Origin: RPRB01 sp035501615
GTDB lineage: Bacteria > Myxococcota > Myxococcia > Myxococcales > Myxococcaceae
Reading direction: 5' to 3'
NCBI GenBank assembly: GCA_035501615.1
Contig: DATJVY010000149.1
Location: 1-18,098, forward strand
DNA: 18,098 nucleotides
Positions 15,341 to 18,098 of the stretch are shown one piece after another (the first letter of the stretch is position 1; each line of letters opens with the position of its first letter). The notes under the pieces were generated by a model. That model had not been told where the DNA came from, did no database searches, and was given only the letters and a program-made list of their open reading frames with translations. Both the position numbers and the translations under genes were made by a program.

Positions 15341-16924
15341 ATGGGCATGAAGGACGCGGTCGAGCGCCTGGCCGAGCTGAAGGCCCGGAAGGCCGAGATG
15401 GGCGGTGCGCAGCGGGTCGAACGCCAGCACGGACGGGGCAAGCGCGATGCCCGCGAGCGGCTGGCCCTGCTCTTCGACCCGGGCTCGGTCCAGGAGCTGG
15501 GGATGCTGGCCGCGGCCGAGGGGCGCCTGGCCGAGGAGGAGGACCCGGCCCGGCCCACCGCCGCGGACGGGGTCCTCACCGCCTTCGGGACCATCGAGGG
15601 CCGGTCCGTGGCGGCGGCGGTCTACGACTTCACCGTCCTCGGCGGCACCATCGGCGAGGTGGGCGAGCGCAAGGTCACCCGGCTCCGCGACCTGGCCCTC
15701 AAGGACCGGACTCCCATCGTGTGGCTGGTGGATTCCGGGGGCGCCCGGCTCGAGGCGGGCGGCGAGGTGGACCCCCGGCGGCTCGCCGGCTTCGCCGACA
15801 CCGGGTACCTCTTCCGGGAGCAGTCGGTGCTGAGCGGGGTGGTGCCGCAGGTGTCGGCGATGCTCGGCCCGGGCGCGGCCGGCACGGCCTACATCCCCGG
15901 TCTGGCCGACTACGTACCCATGGTGAAGGACATCGGGAGCATCGCCGTGGGCGGCCCGGCCCTGGTGAAGAGCACCGTCGGTGAGGACGTCACCGAGCAG
16001 CAGCTCGGCGGGAGCAAGCTCCACAACGAGGTCTCGGGGGTGGCCGACGGCGAGTTCCCGGACGACGCGGCCTGCATCGCCGCGGTGCGCGAGTACCTCT
16101 CCTACTTCCCCTCGCACTGCGGCGAGCGGCCGCCCCGGCGCGCAGGCACCGACCCGGCCGACCGCCGCGACGAGTCGCTCCTCGCCGTCGTCCCCGACAA
16201 CCCGCGCCAGGCCTTCGACATGCACAAGGTCATCCTGGCCATCGCCGACGACCGGAAGTTCTTCCCCCTGAAGCCGCGCTTCGCCCGGAACCTCATCACC
16301 GGGCTCTGCCGGATCGACGGCTGGAGCGTCGGGGTCGTCGCCAGCAACTCGATGTTCCTCGGAGGCGTGCTGGACGTGGCGGCCTCGGACAAGGCGGCGC
16401 GGTTCGTCGCGGTCTGCGACGCGTTCCAGATTCCCCTGCTCTTCCTCCAGGACGTCCCGGGCTTCATGGTGGGGACCAAGGCCGAGCAGAGCGGGCTCAT
16501 CCGCCACGGTGCCCGGATGCTCCAGCTGGTCTCCAACGCGACCGTGCCCAAGCTCACCGTCGTCGTCCGCAAGGGCTTCGGCGCCGGCTATTACGTGATG
16601 AACGGCCGCGCCTACGAGCCCGATCTCCTGGTGGCCTGGCCCAACGCGGAGATCGGCATCATGGGCGCCGAGGGACTGGTCTCCATCGGGGCAAAGAAGC
16701 TGCTCGAGCAGGCGGGGAGCCCCGAGGCGGCGAAGACCCTGAAGGAGGACCTCGCCGCCGATCTCCGTCCCCACGTCCGCATCGACCGGGCGGCGGCGCT
16801 GGCCATGGTGGACGACGTCATCGACCCCCGCGACACCCGGAAGGTGCTGGCGATGGCCCTCCACCGGACCGCGAACAAGCGGGTCGAGCGTCCCTGGAGG
16901 CGTCGGGAGGTCCCGCCCTTCTAG
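15341..16924 (+). CDS. Acyl-CoA carboxylase carboxyltransferase (beta) subunit
   Basis: Transfers the carboxyl group from biotin to an acyl-CoA (propionyl, acetyl, methylcrotonyl or similar). The 527 residues show the two crotonase-like halves of the family. The N half has AERL-like ARERLALLFDPGS (37-49), DFTVLGGTIGEVG (96-108) and the oxyanion segment VDSGGARLEAG (130-140). Next come GGPALVKSTVGEDVTEQQLGG (204-224) and LHNEVSGVAD. The C half has LQDVPGFMVGTKAEQSG (369-385), the biotin-site GFGAGYYVM (412-420) and AWPNAEIGIMGAEG (432-445). The start at 15341 (a second ATG is at 15347) has no ribosome-binding site, so initiation may be weak or leaderless. No biotin carboxylase or biotin carrier gene is adjacent, so the partner subunit is encoded elsewhere. 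Propionyl-CoA is a reasonable guess but not provable here. It ends 10 bases from the convergent SUKH gene. Confidence 0.93.
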   Translation: MGMKDAVERLAELKARKAEMGGAQRVERQHGRGKRDARERLALLFDPGSVQELGMLAAAEGRLAEEEDPARPTAADGVLTAFGTIEGRSVAAAVYDFTVLGGTIGEVGERKVTRLRDLALKDRTPIVWLVDSGGARLEAGGEVDPRRLAGFADTGYLFREQSVLSGVVPQVSAMLGPGAAGTAYIPGLADYVPMVKDIGSIAVGGPALVKSTVGEDVTEQQLGGSKLHNEVSGVADGEFPDDAACIAAVREYLSYFPSHCGERPPRRAGTDPADRRDESLLAVVPDNPRQAFDMHKVILAIADDRKFFPLKPRFARNLITGLCRIDGWSVGVVASNSMFLGGVLDVAASDKAARFVAVCDAFQIPLLFLQDVPGFMVGTKAEQSGLIRHGARMLQLVSNATVPKLTVVVRKGFGAGYYVMNGRAYEPDLLVAWPNAEIGIMGAEGLVSIGAKKLLEQAGSPEAAKTLKEDLAADLRPHVRIDRAAALAMVDDVIDPRDTRKVLAMALHRTANKRVERPWRRREVPPF

Positions 16925-16934
16925 GCCCCTGGCC

Positions 16935-17402
16935 TTAGTCGCCCTCGGAGAGCGCGCTCTCGACCTCGGTGAGGAAGTACTCGCCGAAGCTGTCCGCCAG
17001 CCGGACCGGATCCTCGCCCTCGGAGGAGAGCTGCACCACCGGTGCCTCGCCGTCCCGGCCGAGGTGGACGGTGTCGAGACAGTCGAGCGTGCCGTCCCCG
17101 AGCGTGCCGATGACCAGGTAGCGCGGATCGAGCCCGACGTTCCGGCGCTCCTCCAGCGTCATCCAGATGGCGTCCGGCACCGAGGAGTGCACGAAGTCGT
17201 CGTCGACGACGCCGTAGACCTCGAAGCCTCCGACGTCGCCGCAGCCGAGCTCGAGGAGGAACTGCCGGTAGCTCGGGGGGAACCGCAGCCCGAGCGCCTC
17301 CTCCGCGCGGGCCACCAGTGACTCGGGCTTGGGCCCGGCGAAGTCTCCTCCGCCGGCCTTCGTGATCAGCTCCCGGGCACGCCGGTACTTCTCGACGGTC
17401 AT
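16935..17402 (-). CDS. SMI1/KNR4 (SUKH) family protein, YobK-like
   Basis: A 155-residue cytoplasmic protein of the SUKH superfamily, whose bacterial members are mostly immunity proteins or antitoxins against nuclease toxins. The family opening is clear: ARAEEALGLRFPPSYRQFLL (31-50), then ELGCGDVGGFEVYGV. The second half, with LDCLDTVHLGRDGEAPVVQL and LADSFGEYFLTEVESAL, closely recalls Bacillus subtilis YobK, the antitoxin of the YobL nuclease toxin. The ATG at 17402 directly precedes the first helix. It is transcribed alone: the carboxylase gene converges on it, and the gene on its other side diverges. No toxin gene is visible in this window, so it may be an orphan immunity protein, or its partner is elsewhere. 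Fold assignment is firm; the antitoxin role is inference. Confidence 0.88.
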   Translation of the reverse strand: MTVEKYRRARELITKAGGGDFAGPKPESLVARAEEALGLRFPPSYRQFLLELGCGDVGGFEVYGVVDDDFVHSSVPDAIWMTLEERRNVGLDPRYLVIGTLGDGTLDCLDTVHLGRDGEAPVVQLSSEGEDPVRLADSFGEYFLTEVESALSEGD

Positions 17403-17483
17403 TCGTCGAGCCTAGCAGCGGGTGTTCACTCCCGGGTCGACAGCTCGTACGCGTCGATGTGGATCCAGGCGCGAGATTTGCGC

Positions 17484-17499
17484 TGGCACGCCCGTTGAA
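17484..17499 (+). promoter_or_regulatory. Near-consensus sigma54 promoter
   Basis: TGGCACG (17484-17490), preceded by C, is a perfect -24 element. After four bases comes TTGAA (17495-17499), where consensus has TTGC followed by A or T. The only departure is A for C at the -12 position, which is a functionally important base, so activity is uncertain. Spacing is exact, and the predicted start near 17510 lies 35 bases before the downstream ATG. Myxobacteria use sigma54 widely with enhancer-binding proteins. No enhancer repeat is apparent. Confidence 0.4.
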
Positions 17500-17544
17500 A
17501 CGAGCCGCCCGTCGCGGTGGCTCTCGGGGGTATACCGGAGGCCG

Positions 17545-18098
17545 ATGGAGGACCGGGACACCGAGGCGGACCTCCGCCGGGCGCAGGACGCCCTGGAACG
17601 GACCGGGCTGCTCTTCCTGCACGACGCGAGCAAGCCCAGCCTGACCGCGCTGGTGGCGGGCGAGCCCATCCGCGGCTCGTGGTGGGGCCACCCGGCGGGG
17701 CGGCGCATCTTCCGGGTGGCCGGCGCGCTGGAGGACCGCGGGGACGTCCTCTTCGTCCCGCTGCTTTCGGCCAAGGTGATGCTCGTCCATCGCCGCCTCT
17801 GGCCCGCGCTCCTGAGCGTGGGCGAGGCGCGCGCCCCCTGGCAGACCGAGGCGCTCACCCCCAGGGCCCAGGCGCTCCTCGCCGAGGTGGAGCGGAGCGG
17901 CCGGGTCCGCGCCACGGGCCCGAGCTCCAAGGCGCTCGCCCGCGCGCTGCTGGTGCACGCCGAGCAGGTGCACACCGAGTCCGGCGCGCACGCGACCGAG
18001 CTCGTCTCCTGGGACGAGGTGCGGCGGGGACGGGGGCTCGACGCCCGGGTGGATCTCGAGGCGGGACTCCAGGAGATCGCCTCGGCCGCCGAGGCGCT
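17545..18098 (+). CDS. Conserved-looking hypothetical protein (5' part, runs off window)
   Basis: An uninterrupted frame of 184 codons from the ATG at 17545 to the window end, preceded by GGAGG (17537-17541) at rather tight spacing. I do not recognise the family by name. The translation is mostly helical and soluble, with no signal peptide or membrane segment. The start is EADLRRAQDALERTGLLFLH, followed by a distinctive IRGSWWGHPAGRRIFRV. Further on are LFVPLLSAKVMLVHRRLWPA and ALTPRAQALLAEVERSGRVR, which could be a winged-helix-like DNA-binding segment, then LLVHAEQVHTESGAHATELV. Codon use matches its neighbours, with G/C at third positions. The upstream sigma54-like site suggests conditional expression. 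It diverges from the SUKH gene across 142 bases. It has no nuclease motif and so is not an obvious partner toxin. Confidence 0.75.
   Translation, partial: MEDRDTEADLRRAQDALERTGLLFLHDASKPSLTALVAGEPIRGSWWGHPAGRRIFRVAGALEDRGDVLFVPLLSAKVMLVHRRLWPALLSVGEARAPWQTEALTPRAQALLAEVERSGRVRATGPSSKALARALLVHAEQVHTESGAHATELVSWDEVRRGRGLDARVDLEAGLQEIASAAEA

Noticed and set aside
15265..15594. Upstream 110-residue extension of the endonuclease-family frame
   Set aside because: It overlaps the start of the carboxylase gene on the other strand and is Arg/Ser/Ala-rich with no family resemblance. The conserved protein begins at the ATG at 15264.
17412..17975. Minus-strand open frame of 187 codons opposite the last gene
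   Set aside because: It is the antisense shadow of the plus-strand gene starting at 17545, which has the ribosome-binding site and the better protein composition.
17545..18098. Right-hand unknown gene as the toxin partner of the SUKH protein
   Set aside because: It is divergently transcribed, has no nuclease or secretion motif in the visible part, and toxin-immunity pairs are normally in one direction.

Overview
The window is chromosomal DNA from a high-GC bacterium (roughly 70% by eye), most likely a myxobacterium or close relative (Myxococcota). The reasons are the delta-proteobacterial gene order tilS-ftsH-folP-...-glmM-pdxJ-acpS-nnr-tsaE, a tandem pair of tiny ribbon-helix-helix-like proteins that I recall as a myxobacterial family, and a stand-alone PilT-like ATPase. 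I see no mobile element, CRISPR array, tRNA or rRNA.

From 1 to 11755 everything convincing lies on the minus strand, read right to left: tilS (tRNA-Ile lysidine synthetase), ftsH (membrane AAA protease), folP (dihydropteroate synthase with a long N-terminal domain), an AMP-forming acetyl/propionyl-CoA synthetase, glmM (phosphoglucosamine mutase), pdxJ (pyridoxine 5'-phosphate synthase), acpS (holo-ACP synthase), nnr (NAD(P)HX epimerase/dehydratase) and tsaE (tRNA t6A ATPase, cut by or ending at the left edge). This is a housekeeping block for tRNA modification, proteolysis, cofactors, cell-wall precursor and repair. Two things are odd. The acyl-CoA synthetase sits where relatives often carry cdaA-ybbR (c-di-AMP synthesis), and its acyl pocket looks like that of a propionate enzyme. 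A 421-base gap between nnr and acpS holds what looks like the broken remains of an exported protein gene on the plus strand.

The 11756-12169 stretch is the least explained part. It has a good sigma70-type promoter (TTGAGA-N17-TAGAAT) reading right, then about 200 bases with several strong hairpins ending in a perfect 11-bp GC-rich stem. This suggests a small structured RNA or a long 5' leader. A second hairpin followed by a T-rich stretch lies just before two translationally coupled small genes (12170-12561), which encode near-identical ribbon-helix-helix-like proteins.

Convergent to these is a two-gene minus-strand unit: an endonuclease/exonuclease/phosphatase-family protein (15264-14308) followed 18 bases later by a PilT-family ATPase whose N-terminal domain appears to be duplicated. 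Divergent from that unit is a plus-strand acyl-CoA carboxylase carboxyltransferase gene (15341-16924). It converges on a solitary SMI1/KNR4 (SUKH) protein resembling the YobK-type antitoxin. The right end starts an unrecognised plus-strand gene, preceded by a near-consensus sigma54 promoter and running off the window.

The best candidates for something undescribed are the leader/ncRNA plus twin small-protein module, the duplicated-domain PilT, and the solitary YobK-like protein. None amounts to a demonstrated new system from sequence alone.
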